From Anticarsia gemmatalis (Eukaryota; Arthropoda; Insecta; Lepidoptera; Erebidae), in the NCBI RefSeq assembly GCF_050436995.1, contig NC_134763.1, positions 8,737,001 through 8,801,000 on the forward strand: a stretch of DNA of 64,000 nucleotides. Reading direction: 5' to 3'. The notes below the pieces were generated by a model. The model ran no database searches and was not told the DNA's origin. It worked only from the letters and a program-made list of their open reading frames with translations. How positions within the stretch are numbered: position 1 is the first letter of the stretch; each line of letters starts with the position of its first letter. Positions 51,601-54,682 of this stretch are shown here, piece by piece. A program made the position numbers and the translations under genes.

Positions 51601-52892
51601 AAAGATATACATAACGATGATGATGATGAACCCTGACTTTAGGAATACCTGACGAATTGATATTTTTGTGTTTACATGGATTTTTCTCGGCAGGTTATTT
51701 CCCAACACAATTATAACAAAAAGTATCAGACAACCTATCTGCTACGTAAAGTGACAGTCATAAAAACAATTGATAAGCTAAGAGTATCTGAGGGATATTT
51801 AGGCGTGGTAAAAACAAGTCTTATTTAACTATGTACCATTATAATACCTTTTAAAGTAATTTCGCGTATAATCGGGTACCTGTACCTACATAATGATCTA
51901 GCTACTCCCCAACAATCAATTTTGAACTGGCTTATAACGTGTTGTTCGCATTACAGGTAATCCGGCCATATCCCGTCTGTCGATATCGCGTGTAGTGAGC
52001 ACGGACAGTGGTCTGTACGTGTGCCACGCTGACAACGGCTTCTCCACGCACTCCGATAACGTGCAGATCAACGTACAAGGTAAGATGTTAAAAAATTGCT
52101 TTTTTAACCGACTTAAAAAAAGGATGAGGCTCTCAATACGATCCTTTTTTTCAACTCTAAATACTGATATAGCTCTACGGAGAAAGACCAAAAGGGAGAC
52201 CCAAGACCACTTGGTAAGAAGTGTTGCAGCAAAATCAGAATGAAGGCATGCGATGTCGAATAAGACGAAAGAATGAGCGTAAGGAAGGCTAACCTTACCA
52301 TCATATGGGATGAATAGCCGAGAATAGAGAGATCTAGTTGTAATTGGAACTGAAATTATAATCATGTGCCTTCGATTATTCGGTAGTTTCACTTTACGAG
52401 TCTCTGTCTGAAGACGAATCGTTTAGAACATTAATTCATGAAAAAGCAATAACTACAAAATACTAGTATAGAAATAACGTGTAATTCTGAAATTATTTTA
52501 CAGAAGCGATTGTGGTGCCACCGAAATGTACTGACAATCCCTTCTTCGCGAGATGCGACATGATCGTGCGTAACAACTACTGCCACCACAAATATTACTC
52601 TAAGTAAGTATACATTTCTACTTTTTATTACTACTAGGTTTGAAATAATTTTGTTTTGTTCTTACAATATTTACAATCCACATTCTTGAAAATGATTCTG
52701 TAGAATCAGCTGTATGCTAGACTGTAAACTTGCCTTAGCATTATTCTTATACGTTTCTCCTGAAGTCCTGATAAACGCTTAAAACGCACATTGTTTGTTG
52801 TCAGGTTCTGCTGCAAGTCTTGCGTGGAGGCAGGCCGGCTCGACCCGCGGACGGCTGAGCTGCAAGCGGACCAGCCCTACCGCAAGAAGTAA
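9588..52892 (+). CDS. Ppn: Papilin, complete except for the start-codon exon
   Basis: Papilin is a secreted basement-membrane glycoprotein related to ADAMTS proteases but lacking the protease domain. I traced 69 exons, all in one frame: 10,453 nt, about 3,483 residues plus stop. The order is signal peptide, TSP1, ADAMTS Cys-rich/spacer, six TSP1, mucin region, thirteen FGCC repeats, thirteen Kunitz domains, Cys-rich linker, WAP, three Ig and PLAC. This matches insect papilins, although Drosophila Ppn is somewhat shorter as I recall. Phases agree at every junction. The last exon ends in TAA at 52890-52892. The first coding base seen is the third base of a codon, so the initiating exon lies upstream and was not found. 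Exon coordinates are in the module entries below. Function is inferred from the family: matrix assembly, ADAMTS inhibition and cell rearrangement. Confidence 0.95.
9909..10070 (-). mobile_element. tRNA-derived SINE, family 1
   Basis: Read on the - strand it begins CTCCGTGGCGCAGTGGTTAA, a pol III A-box-like start. A degenerate B-box follows, then 'GTGCGATCCACAAATA' and a 'TTTGTAAAAGTCCCCGCGAC' end. At least four more copies in the same orientation and one truncated copy in the opposite orientation sit in papilin introns. Confidence 0.75.
12670..12850 (-). mobile_element. Hairpin MITE copy (ATTCTCTAC family), degenerate
   Basis: It shares 'AGCACGATTCTCTAC', 'TTTAAAATGTACTG' and 'GTTAGAGGCGCTGATCA' with the clearer copies at 34549-34718 and 44918-45090, in inverted order relative to them. 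Its ends are worn. Confidence 0.5.
12973..13601 (+). CDS. Ppn: Papilin: first TSP1 repeat and start of the ADAMTS-like region
   Basis: Exons are 12973-13148 and 13458-13601. The first gives a basic linker (HRTRHRRQGAG), then GWGKWGDVSPCSRTCGGG, a textbook TSP1 start with the WxxW motif used for C-mannosylation and the CSxTCG motif used for O-fucosylation. The repeat ends CQTQDCP in the second exon. It is followed by FRAEQCAAFNDKEF, the signature that opens the Cys-rich region in ADAMTS and papilin. A short frame on the opposite strand of the first exon (12981-13163) is only a shadow. Confidence 0.93.
13956..15619 (+). CDS. Ppn: Papilin: ADAMTS-like Cys-rich and spacer region
   Basis: Exons are 13956-14106, 14429-14549, 14822-14902, 14992-15161 and 15484-15619. 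The Cys-rich part reads NPCELNCMPQGERFYYR, then DGTRCNEDSFDVCVNGAC and GCDMMLGSNAREDKC. This closely follows the ADAMTS pattern of Cys-rich loop plus 'VCV.G.C...GCD..L.S...EDKC'. The spacer follows (GYNDIFLIPAGSTSIVIEE, then LRGQNGYYLNGDY), a beta-rich domain ending near QYEYSVPKK. The last exon already opens the second TSP1 (WGHDDFTPCSASCGGG). No metalloprotease domain precedes this region, which separates papilin from true ADAMTS enzymes. Confidence 0.93.
15484..19875 (+). CDS. Ppn: Papilin: TSP1 repeats 2 to 7
   Basis: Exons are 15484-15619, 16034-16256, 16598-16718, 17201-17380, 18008-18184, 19021-19206 and 19734-19875. Each repeat is split so that the exon boundary falls just before the first cysteine (W..WSK | CDKLC; WSG | CDTCV; WSK | CSVEC; WGP | CSKEC). 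The starts are DDFTPCSASCGGG, TPWSECSKRCGNEG, GNWSKCDKLCDEG, TEWSGCDTCVSTV, TQWSKCSVECGTG and APWGPCSKECGGG. Repeat 5 lacks the normal C-x3-C spacing (CDTC) and is degenerate. From the third TSP1 repeat on, the junctions before the first cysteine are phase 0, which would favour in-frame repeat duplication. Confidence 0.93.
16320..16434. mobile_element. Hairpin MITE (CCGGTTTC family), copy 1
   Basis: The left end reads CCCAGTTTCTGAGGTATATT and the right end CTCAGAAACCGGGC. The inner arms pair as well (AGCAGTAGTTTATCT with AGATAAACTACCGCT), so about 115 bp folds as one long hairpin. A second copy lies at 35589-35699 and a diverged one at 33503-33625. Confidence 0.7.
16880..17140 (+). repeat. 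Lepidopteran interspersed repeat, GCCTTGAG family
   Basis: It carries 'TCCCATTGTTGAGCAAGG', 'GGTTTAGGCCTTGAG', 'CACCACGTTGGCCAAGTGC' and a downstream 'GGGTTCGAGCC' that resembles a tRNA-like B-box. It lies within the intron between the third and fourth TSP1 units. Confidence 0.65.
18185..19020 (+). other. Papilin intron, 836 bp
   Basis: It holds a diverged interspersed repeat (about 18555-18705: CTTACCGAGGGGTATCGTGT ... CTGGAAGCCGACTCCAAC) and otherwise unique AT-rich sequence. No exon is visible in it. Confidence 0.6.
18555..18705 (+). repeat. Interspersed repeat, TTACCGAGGG family
   Basis: It is shared with 19975-20235: both carry CTTACCGAGGG.TATCGTGTT, a GAGGT/TCGATA block, and CTGGAAG.CGACTCCAACAT. 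The second copy also has an upstream 'GGCACGTTAAATGTGGGTCCCGGCTGT' part that links it to the 5S-like element at 32994-33210. Confidence 0.6.
19257..19415 (-). mobile_element. tRNA-derived SINE, family 1
   Basis: Same layout as the copy at 9909-10070: 'AGCGGGGACTTTTACAAACA' on the + strand at the left and 'CCACTGCGCCACGGAG' at the right, which is the inverted A-box end. Confidence 0.75.
19975..20235 (+). repeat. Interspersed repeat, 5S-like tail plus TTACCGAGGG part
   Basis: The left part (GGAAGGCACGTTAAATGTGG, TCCCGGCTGT) matches the tail of the 32994-33210 element. The right part matches 18555-18705. This suggests all three are pieces of one longer retroelement family. Confidence 0.5.
20355..21748 (+). 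CDS. Ppn: Papilin: acidic linker and first mucin exons
   Basis: Exons are 20355-20434, 20744-20789, 21142-21186 and 21650-21748. The first reads VTLPDDYIPECEEDYYEEVG, a strongly acidic stretch with several Tyr next to acidic residues, a context that favours tyrosine sulfation. The next exons are short and already Thr/Ser/Asp-rich (NTTSPIDFDYTDATTG; DDSDYTTTDDSITAVDN). From 20789 on, every exon boundary through the mucin array is phase 1. Confidence 0.85.
21243..21405 (-). mobile_element. tRNA-derived SINE, family 1
   Basis: Same family as 9909-10070. The + strand shows TGTCGCGGGGGCTTTTAC at the left and AAGCACTGCGCCAC at the right. Confidence 0.75.
21914..27592 (+). CDS. Ppn: Papilin: array of small duplicated mucin exons
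   Basis: Thirteen exons: 21914-22018, 22516-22599, 22994-23065, 23259-23342, 23825-23908, 24482-24583, 24690-24725, 25219-25335, 25726-25809, 26340-26423, 26759-26842, 27476-27592, plus 29125-29217 downstream. All begin and end in phase 1, so any can be skipped without a frameshift. Six are exactly 84 nt. The typical peptide is DATAESITTSNDTSTAATTD then DNATTSATG: Thr/Ser-rich for O-glycans, with NDT, NET and NAT N-glycosylation sites. The acceptor context 'TATTGTTTCAGACGCTAC' is itself repeated, so introns were copied with the exons. Expected product: an extended glycosylated stalk. Hydroxyl-rich composition is clear; exact exon usage is inferred. Confidence 0.85.
22112..22340. mobile_element. 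Nested or degenerate hairpin MITE copies
   Basis: Inverted arms TCCTACGACAGCCGCTAGAG and CTCTAACGGGCGTCGTAGGA flank an inner piece. The ATTCTCTAC-type end appears at the right as GTAGAGAATCGCACTAC. A further partial copy lies near 22400-22460. It belongs to the family at 34549-34718 and 44918-45090. Confidence 0.55.
22690..22890 (+). repeat. Lepidopteran interspersed repeat, GCCTTGAG family
   Basis: It shows 'AGTTAGGCCTTGAGTCCATC', 'CCAATTGCGGGTTGGGAGC' and 'GCATCACGATGTTTTCC', the landmarks of the family. Confidence 0.65.
23928..24154 (-). mobile_element. Non-autonomous repeat with ATTATAATATTAG end
   Basis: The left end reads GTCCGCGACTTCATCCGCG and the right end TTTATAATATTAGTAGGA, the reverse complement of the TCCTACTAATATTATAAA start seen at 3918. 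It is a degraded Helitron/RTE-type lepidopteran element inside a mucin-array intron. Confidence 0.5.
24888..25050 (+). mobile_element. tRNA-like SINE with conserved tail
   Basis: An A-box-like 'GTGATAGCCGAGTAGT' is followed by a B-box 'GGTTCGAACCC' about 50 bp on, then the tail 'GGTGAAGGAAAACATCGTGA'. It abuts an inverted GCCTTGAG-family copy (25050-25195). Confidence 0.65.
25050..25195 (-). repeat. Lepidopteran interspersed repeat, GCCTTGAG family
   Basis: Reverse-oriented copy: 'CCCCAACCCGCATTTGGCCA', 'GACTCAAGGC' and 'CAGTGGGACATTAATGGG' on the + strand. Confidence 0.65.
27059..27345 (+). mobile_element. tRNA-derived SINE, family 2
   Basis: The A-box 'TTGGCTCAGTGGTTAACG' and the B-box 'GGGTTCGAATCCC' are intact and about 50 bp apart. 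They are followed by a tRNA-unrelated body with 'GCTATGCTTAGTTGGGAGTC' and 'GTGAGTTGTGCAATAGT'. It is not a functional tRNA: the acceptor stem does not close. Confidence 0.75.
27593..29124 (+). other. Papilin intron of 1.5 kb made largely of transposon
   Basis: It holds an RTE-like fragment (about 27893-28110, with 'GCGCGACTTCGTTCGCGTGG') and a Helitron-like element (28129-28970). This insertion-rich intron separates the tightly repeated mucin exons from the second TRAPPP exon pair. Confidence 0.7.
28129..28970 (+). mobile_element. Helitron-like non-autonomous element
   Basis: It starts TCACTACATAGTATAAAACA preceded by A, and ends GCGGGTCAGCTAG followed by T. These fit the rules TC at the 5' end, CTRR at the 3' end, and insertion between A and T without target duplication. 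Inside is 'CTACGCAACGGATTTTGATG', a widespread lepidopteran Helitron phrase. It carries no Rep/helicase coding. Confidence 0.6.
29125..29573 (+). CDS. Ppn: Papilin: second mucin/TRAPPP exon pair
   Basis: Exons are 29125-29217 and 29538-29573. The short exon reads GSTRAPPPTTTS, identical in peptide to the 36-nt exon at 24690-24725, and each follows a longer mucin exon (24482-24583 and 29125-29217). The pair was therefore duplicated as a unit. The stretches are Pro/Thr-rich and flexible, and probably O-glycosylated. Confidence 0.82.
29285..29447 (-). mobile_element. tRNA-derived SINE, family 1
   Basis: Sits between the two exons of the pair. The + strand shows 'GTGTCGCGGGGACTTTTAC' at the left and 'TTAACCACTGCGCCATA' at the right. 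The B-box region here is well kept (GGAATCGAACC). Confidence 0.78.
29824..31082 (+). CDS. Ppn: Papilin: giant mucin exon and its follower
   Basis: Exons are 29824-30837 (1,014 nt, 338 codons, the largest in the gene) and 30990-31082. The peptide is almost only Ser, Thr, Glu, Ala, Asp and Gly, in loose units such as TTSAGSDSTSNTTATESS and TVTAESTTSGSDST. It has no cysteine. This is a mucin-like O-glycosylated rod, acidic and extended. The same DNA leaves a long open frame on the opposite strand (29744-30775) and a shorter one in another + frame. Both are by-products of biased codons. The follower reads GSTEASTPTGTTEEG. Confidence 0.88.
31347..34431 (+). CDS. Ppn: Papilin: thirteen FGCCPD-type cysteine repeats
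   Basis: Exons are 31347-31478, 31780-31984, 32235-32302, 32500-32880, 33244-33417, 33662-33779 and 34145-34431. Thirteen copies of a roughly 26-residue unit follow the pattern C-x4-[FYH]GCC-x-D-x4-A-x-GP-x4-GC. Examples are CEQTKFGCCPD, CNITEFGCCPDG, CQYTEFGCCPDR and CSASMHGCCPDG. One copy has lost its Gly (TANRCCPD). Four cysteines per unit suggest a small disulfide knot, and the last Cys of one unit lies next to the first of the next. Similar repeats are known in insect papilins; their binding partner is not established. Exon borders cut units at different points. The last exon ends in a GC donor. Confidence 0.88.
32018..32110 (+). mobile_element. tRNA-derived SINE, family 1, truncated, forward
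   Basis: It begins TCTCTGTGGCGCAGTGGTTA, the A-box end in + orientation. The B-box is worn (TTGATTCGATTTCC) and the body is cut short. It is the only forward copy of this family in the window. Confidence 0.7.
32500..32760 (+). CDS. Ppn: Papilin: second mucin stretch inside the FGCC array
   Basis: The first two thirds of exon 32500-32880 read ETTTTSAVTSTTGESS and on to VEDTSTTDVSTTTAAAT. About 87 residues are almost all Thr/Ser/Glu/Val. The exon then turns into CFDSQFGCCYD without a splice. So four FGCC repeats lie before, and nine after, an inserted mucin linker. Confidence 0.85.
32994..33210 (+). mobile_element. SINE-like element with a 5S rRNA-like segment
   Basis: GGCGCGGTCATTCCATAGAT then GGGTGACCGCATAG resembles the box C part of eukaryotic 5S rRNA (GCGCGGT.AGTACTTAGATGG.GGACCGC). 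Downstream are 'GCACGTAAACAGTCGGTCCC' and 'CTTCGAGCGGCTTCAAC', shared with other repeats in the window. A 5S-derived SINE (SINE3 type) or a retroelement tail are both possible. Confidence 0.5.
33503..33625. mobile_element. Hairpin MITE (CCGGTTTC family), diverged
   Basis: The ends CCCCGGTTTCAAAACTCC and AGTCCTGAAACTAGG are inverted partners. The inside differs from the copies at 16320 and 35589. Confidence 0.5.
33823..34025 (+). repeat. RTE-like interspersed repeat fragment
   Basis: It starts ACTAGCGGCCGCCCGCGATT then TCGTCCGCC, the typical end of a widespread lepidopteran element. It lies within the intron that splits one FGCC repeat. Confidence 0.5.
34432..34833 (+). other. Ppn: GC-AG intron of papilin
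   Basis: The exon ends CACAAG and the intron begins GCAAGT. Apart from C for T at position 2 it matches the donor consensus perfectly, which is the usual compensation in GC introns. The acceptor is CATCAG at 34833. Using this donor joins the FGCC array to the first Kunitz domain in phase 1. No GT donor nearby keeps the frame. The intron also contains a hairpin MITE (34549-34718). Confidence 0.8.
34549..34718. mobile_element. Hairpin MITE (ATTCTCTAC family)
   Basis: The left end GTAGTGTGATTCTCTACCAC pairs with the right end ending TAATCACGCTAC. The middle has 'AATCTGATCAGCG', 'GTCGTAGGAACTAATTT' and 'CAGTACATTTTAAATG', shared with copies near 22112, 44918 and 12670. Confidence 0.65.
34834..37151 (+). 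CDS. Ppn: Papilin: Kunitz domains 1 to 4
   Basis: One domain per phase 1-1 exon: 34834-35010, 35328-35501, 35936-36115 and 36981-37151. Each has the six-cysteine Kunitz pattern and a [YWT]GGC or GC core (FWYGGCEGNGNKF, FRWGCLGNANNF, FIWGGCEGNSNRF, FYYTGCGGNDNRF). The P1 residue directly after the second Cys, which sets protease specificity, is Tyr, Glu, Ala and Thr respectively. None has Lys or Arg, so none should be a classical trypsin inhibitor. Tyr in domain 1 would suit chymotrypsin-like enzymes. The others may serve in binding rather than inhibition. Confidence 0.92.
35589..35699. mobile_element. Hairpin MITE (CCGGTTTC family), copy 2
   Basis: AGCGGTAGTTTATCTATTCA and AAACTACCGCTAAATG are the arms, and the right end is GAAACCGGGC. 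Very close to the copy at 16320-16434. Confidence 0.7.
36116..36980 (+). other. Papilin intron, 865 bp
   Basis: AT-rich unique sequence with no repeat family or exon that I recognise. Confidence 0.5.
37661..38395 (+). CDS. Ppn: Papilin: Kunitz 5 and a Pro-Glu linker
   Basis: Exons are 37661-37745 and 38172-38395. The domain (CTLPAAAGECSNY ... CRQFYYGGCGGNENKF) is split before its third Cys, at an Arg codon (AG|A). P1 is Ser. The second exon continues into a poly-Thr stretch and then about fourteen Pro-Glu dipeptides, coded by a GAACCTGAACCGGAGCC minisatellite. The linker is stiff and acidic, ends PYPKREG, and separates Kunitz 5 from Kunitz 6. The repeat is likely to vary in length between individuals. 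Confidence 0.9.
38300..38385 (+). repeat. Coding (Pro-Glu)n minisatellite
   Basis: Tandem GAACC(T/C/G)GA(A/G)CC units within the Kunitz 5 exon. Both other forward frames are also open across it, giving Arg/Asn/Leu-rich shadows. Confidence 0.85.
38657..38836 (+). CDS. Ppn: Papilin: Kunitz 6
   Basis: Single phase 1-1 exon. It reads EFCMLEIDEGARCAAATPE then CVTFMFLGCGGNQNNFPGEE. P1 is Ala. The FLGCGGNxNNF core is close to that of Kunitz 13 (YLGCGGNENNF), so the two are probably sister copies. GC content is far above that of the flanking introns. Confidence 0.9.
39256..40995 (+). CDS. Ppn: Papilin: Kunitz 7-8-9 block (first copy)
   Basis: Exons are 39256-39379 plus 39603-39696 (Kunitz 7, split after NDNR at an AG|G Arg codon, with a Thr-rich tail), 40174-40357 (Kunitz 8) and 40825-40995 (Kunitz 9). 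P1 residues are Ser, Pro and Arg. Kunitz 8 (DDCVPSGEEFPCPSGE ... RCGAF) keeps six Cys but has lost the YGGC core (RGRC) and starts at an unusual phase-0 junction. Kunitz 9 (DAGPCRNY, YEYGGCFGSANRF) has Arg at P1 and looks able to inhibit trypsin-like proteases. The block has the same exon layout as 41311-43003. Confidence 0.9.
39893..40022. mobile_element. Hairpin MITE (CCGAGCACAAATTT arms)
   Basis: GCTGCGTCTACGC...GAGCCGAGCACAAATTT at the left pairs with AAATTTGTGCTCGG...GAAGACCCAGC at the right; about 130 bp in the intron between Kunitz 7 and 8. Confidence 0.65.
40358..40470 (+). repeat. Degenerate ACACGACA/CGCGACA minisatellite
   Basis: Starting right at the donor of the Kunitz 8 exon there are about ten loose copies of ACACGACAC or CGCGACAC. 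The exon's reading frame stays open into it for some distance, which could be mistaken for coding. Confidence 0.7.
41311..43003 (+). CDS. Ppn: Papilin: Kunitz 10-11-12 block (second copy)
   Basis: Exons are 41311-41434 plus 41865-41958 (Kunitz 10), 42326-42506 (Kunitz 11) and 42830-43003 (Kunitz 12). P1 residues are Asn, Gly and Arg. Kunitz 11 (PERCITPSSLSPCGES ... FGNCEHPNS ... QCGAF) is degenerate like Kunitz 8, begins at the same phase-0 junction and ends with the same CGAF. The first two exons of each block have the same lengths (124 and 94 nt). Kunitz 12 (DPGPCRAS, FTYGGCGGGPNRF) is the second of only two domains with a basic P1. Confidence 0.9.
41622..41752. mobile_element. Hairpin MITE (GACGCATCGC family), copy 1
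   Basis: GACGCATCGCAAAAA and GTCGTAAATGT.AG.GATG are shared with the copy at 57010-57138 in a BIRC6 intron; ends CACTGCG and CGCAGTG are inverted. Confidence 0.6.
42080..42207 (-). mobile_element. tRNA-derived SINE, family 1, worn
   Basis: GTCGCGGAGACTTCAGCAAA at the left and GACCACTGCGTTGAAGG at the right; the most diverged copy of the family. Confidence 0.6.
42600..42712 (-). repeat. Lepidopteran interspersed repeat, GCCTTGAG family
   Basis: Inverted copy: 'TCCAACCCGCACTTGGCAAG', 'GTGGACTCAAGGCC' and 'CAGCAGTGAGACAGTAATGG' on the + strand. Confidence 0.65.
43449..43628 (+). CDS. Ppn: Papilin: Kunitz 13
   Basis: Single phase 1-1 exon starting after GTGGGCAG. It reads APQCLLHVDTGYAEGCAAPS and then VYLGCGGNENNFLTQEEC. 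P1 is Ala. It is the last Kunitz domain and closes the inhibitor array. Confidence 0.9.
43629..44407 (+). other. Papilin intron, 779 bp
   Basis: A CA-rich microsatellite lies at about 43688-43726; the rest is unique AT-rich DNA. Confidence 0.55.
44408..46628 (+). CDS. Ppn: Papilin: duplicated Cys-rich linker (u7-like region)
   Basis: Exons are 44408-44504 plus 44773-44900, and 45387-45582 plus 46507-46628. The unit is [E/A]QECAALICDYGV...GCER | CECKPDPC...CPANERCVARRYRDPV. The second copy has the same order, with an extra internal C-x-DYGV...GCER segment, and ends CDCMPDPCDGEACPEGQRC...YDPV. Both copies split the same Arg codon (AG|A, AG|G). It matches the region between the Kunitz and I-set domains of papilin that family databases treat as its own domain (Papilin_u7). 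It is antistasin-like in Cys spacing. Its function is unknown. Confidence 0.83.
44575..44705 (+). repeat. Lepidopteran interspersed repeat, GCCTTGAG family, diverged
   Basis: 'GGGAGGGGTTAGGCCCTAAA' and 'GGTTTTATCACGATGTTTTA' show the family; the centre is shortened. Confidence 0.5.
44918..45090. mobile_element. Hairpin MITE (ATTCTCTAC family)
   Basis: GTAGCTCAACTCTCTACCAC at the left and GTAGAGAATCGCGCTAC at the right. It begins only about 17 bp after the donor of the exon ending at 44900. Confidence 0.65.
45774..46207. mobile_element. Long-palindrome MITE, about 434 bp
   Basis: The termini are GGCGCTGTCTCCACGGCCGA and, inverted, TCGTGGAGACAGCGCC. Just inside, GAGAGAATCGCG faces CGCGATTCTCTC. 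A second inverted pair sits in the middle (GTGTGGAGACGGTTCC with internal GATATTATCGCC and GATAATATCGCC). TAA lies at both flanks, a possible target duplication. It is far richer in GC than the intron around it. The 157-residue minus-strand frame across it is not a gene. Confidence 0.8.
46975..47154 (+). CDS. Ppn: Papilin: WAP domain
   Basis: Single phase 1-1 exon. KPGVCPVEEP ... CTDECRDDADCRGVGKCC then RRGCRSQCVMP is a clear whey acidic protein (four-disulfide core) motif, with the KPGxCP start and the CxxDxxCxGxxKCC centre. It is followed by a Thr/Pro linker (TTPPTTTHAPG). WAP domains often inhibit serine proteases. Confidence 0.92.
47443..47517. repeat. AT microsatellite/palindrome
   Basis: About 75 bp of nearly pure TATATA sequence, ending 9 bp before the acceptor of the first Ig exon. 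It can fold on itself. Confidence 0.9.
47527..48108 (+). CDS. Ppn: Papilin: Ig domain 1
   Basis: Exons are 47527-47663 and 47961-48108, joined in phase 0. It shows the I-set pattern: EGGKATLRCLFHGNPPPRISWKR gives the first Cys and the core Trp, and DTGVYICIADNGLGRA gives the second Cys with the DxGxYxC motif. The only unspliced seam is the phase-1 start. Confidence 0.92.
49373..49391 (+). promoter_or_regulatory. Possible internal papilin promoter (two TCAGT initiators)
   Basis: TCAGT, the arthropod initiator core, occurs at 49373-49377 and at 49387-49391, about 40-55 bp upstream of the ATG at 49430. No TATA box stands at the right distance. This is a suggestion from motif and position only. 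Confidence 0.35.
49430..49499 (+). CDS. Ppn: Alternative signal-peptide exon for a short papilin form
   Basis: ATG opens MSRFIIVSLASLVLLLTTA then SAYE: a basic residue near the start, a hydrophobic core and a small-residue cleavage site, a model signal peptide. It ends in G followed by GTGATC, a splice donor in phase 1. That matches the phase-1 acceptor of the Ig 2 exon at 49924, making a junction Asp codon. The main transcript can skip it because Ig 1 also ends in phase 1. Joined to the five downstream exons it gives a 987-nt frame, 328 residues: signal peptide, Ig 2, Ig 3, PLAC. A separate nested gene is less likely because no other exon or stop is near. Confidence 0.65.
49924..50370 (+). 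CDS. Ppn: Papilin: Ig domain 2 and Thr-rich linker
   Basis: The domain runs from EVRIAGDENAVVTGE to ASWTVSVRA within one exon. The first Cys is in LVIRCLVYGFPPPG, the core Trp in VFWYH, and the second Cys in LGRYTCQAFNGVG. The exon then encodes a spacer (YQPEGYLLEHEYLVPRAF) and about fourteen Thr from an ACC repeat (50308-50346), ending EREIMFNG. The ACC tract is likely polymorphic. Confidence 0.92.
50371..51131 (+). other. Papilin intron, 761 bp
   Basis: It holds a palindromic MITE (50829-50978) and otherwise unique AT-rich sequence. Confidence 0.65.
50829..50978. mobile_element. Short palindromic MITE, 150 bp
   Basis: The ends GGCTGCTACACAC and GTGTGTAGCAGCC are perfect inverted repeats of 13 bp. 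Inside, GCCGGGTAACGCGGC faces GGCCTTACCCGGCGG. It resembles the 45774-46207 element in layout, but not in sequence. Confidence 0.8.
51132..52079 (+). CDS. Ppn: Papilin: Ig domain 3
   Basis: Exons are 51132-51290 and 51957-52079. The first gives LTAGGALHLQCDVDGYPEAS then VYWTKDGVRV. The second gives NPAISRLSISRVVSTDSGLY then VCHADNGFSTHS. A whole I-set fold is present. Confidence 0.92.
51291..51956 (+). other. Papilin intron, 666 bp
   Basis: It splits Ig 3. I see no repeat or exon in it. Confidence 0.5.
52504..52892 (+). CDS. Ppn: Papilin: PLAC domain and stop
   Basis: Exons are 52504-52603 and 52805-52892. PKCTDNPFFARCDMIV, NNYCHHKYYSKFCCKSC has the six cysteines of a PLAC (protease and lacunin) domain, the usual C-terminal module of papilin and several ADAMTS proteins. 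The tail VEAGRLDPRTAELQADQPYR ends KK, then TAA. Confidence 0.94.
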
Positions 52893-53535
52893 ACATCGAA
52901 GAATCTTCATTGAATATGTTTAGGTAGTTGCTTTTAAATCGTGACCGGTACACTGTTGAACTAAATCAATTTATTCGTTATACAGTTGTAGTCAGTAACT
53001 AGATTGTTATTCCCGACACACTAGTAATCTATTTGTGTCGTCGACCCACAATACTATTAGATAAAATGTTGGTTATTGTTACTTCCTGTGCGATGTGTCG
53101 GTCGCAAACTTGAGCAGATAATTTTGTTATTGTTTAATGTGCCATAAGTTCAATGTGTTTAATGTTTAACGTTGAATTTCAACGCGGGCGACCTGCAGCT
53201 ACTGCGCATGTCGGTAACACCCAAACATACCAATAGATTATAATGTAGATAGTCAAATATTATTTCCATAACGATTAAATGTAAATAAATATTTTAAAAT
53301 GTCACAAACTCCTCTGTGATGGATTATTTTTGAGTAATTTTACGATTCTACACAGTTAGTCAGAGTTTAATATAGTGAATAAATTATTTATGCAATAAGG
53401 TGTCTCATAATGTGTATGTTTAGCTATAAGCTAGAGGGTGGCTAGTGTTGACTCATAATAATATGTCTAAGTGGAATTCTTTCATAATTGTGACAATGTA
53501 AATAGATGGACAATAAAAAACGTATTAGCAAAATG
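52893..53535 (+). other. Ppn: Papilin 3' untranslated region
   Basis: No open frame continues past the stop. Poly(A) signals AATAAA stand at 53284-53289 and 53512-53517. The region ends where the antisense 3' region of BIRC6 begins. Which signal is used cannot be told. Confidence 0.65.
53512..53517 (+). terminator. Papilin distal poly(A) signal
   Basis: AATAAA followed by a purine-rich stretch and then TTGTTTTT (53535-53542), a possible downstream U-rich element. An alternative proximal AATAAA is at 53284, and more at 53584 and 53626. Confidence 0.45.
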
Positions 53536-53540
53536 TTGTT

Positions 53541-54682
53541 TTTAATGAACGTTCGTCTGAATTACAAAGCTAAATATGATCGTAATAAAGTGAACGCCTG
53601 GCTCGTTGGATCCCAGCAATACAACAATAAAGCTAACATACTAAATAAATAATTAACATACAGACAGTCTATTATAAATAACACGGGAAGATGTAAATTC
53701 AACAAAAAATAAAAAGAAAAATTGCGATAACATAAATTTTTATTTACATTCCGAAATTCACAATGAAATATAACAATAAACGTCCTACGACCAACTTACC
53801 TGGCAATGAAAGTACAGTGAGAAACACAGAGCTCTACTGGTGATTTATCTATTGTATATACACACATACATTTACCAACTTCTAGTTACACGACTCACTC
53901 GTCGACCTCGGAGCCGAGCGCTAACATCTGTCCTCCACATGACACCACTCAGGTGGCTAGGCCTGTACATCATTTACTACCGAATGAGTTATATGCATCA
54001 TTTATATATCTTTCGTATAGATCAGCCCCTCGCGACTACTCTTATAGAGCAACACAGCGATACATATACATAATAATATATTCTTAGAATACAAAACAAT
54101 TAAAACAATAAGTTATATACATCAAATTATAATTTCATGTACTTAGTTGCATATCGTCGCCTACGTGTGACCGTCAGGTCAGCTAGCACAATGGCGTTCA
54201 AGTGATAAGGCGCGGCGTGGCGCGACACTGGCCGACTGTGTACACACGTACACGCCACTACCGGTCACGCCACGGTCGCGTCTGGCGCCGCACAACTCCC
54301 CGTCGGCCCGTACCTCTAGTCCTCCTTAAATATCTTACCGGGCGCCGAGCGGGCCCACTTTAGTATCACAATGTGTGTTAAACTAAACAGAGGTCCCACT
54401 AAATCCTAACGCCTACTAAAAAGACTATCAAAACCGAAATCTTCCACTACAAAATAAAAGAAAAAAGATTGTTTACGAACAATAAACGCGCTACAAACGT
54501 ACTATGAGCGGGGCGCAGTCGCACACGCGGTACTACACTAGCGCACAAGTAAATGCGTGACAGTCCGAGTCTCTACTTGTACTTTCATTGTGCGGCGCGC
54601 GGCACGCGGCGGACCTATTTGTACAAACATTACTCGTAATAATGGTAGAAAACGTGGTGTCACTAGTCGGTGAGGGAGCCGT
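53541..54682 (-). other. BIRC6: BIRC6 3' untranslated region
   Basis: On the - strand the region downstream of the stop (54683-54685) stays without a coding frame. Candidate poly(A) signals on that strand are AATAAA at 53739-53744 and ATTAAA at 53541-53546. The half next to the stop is GC-rich (54150-54660), unlike nearby introns. Confidence 0.55.
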
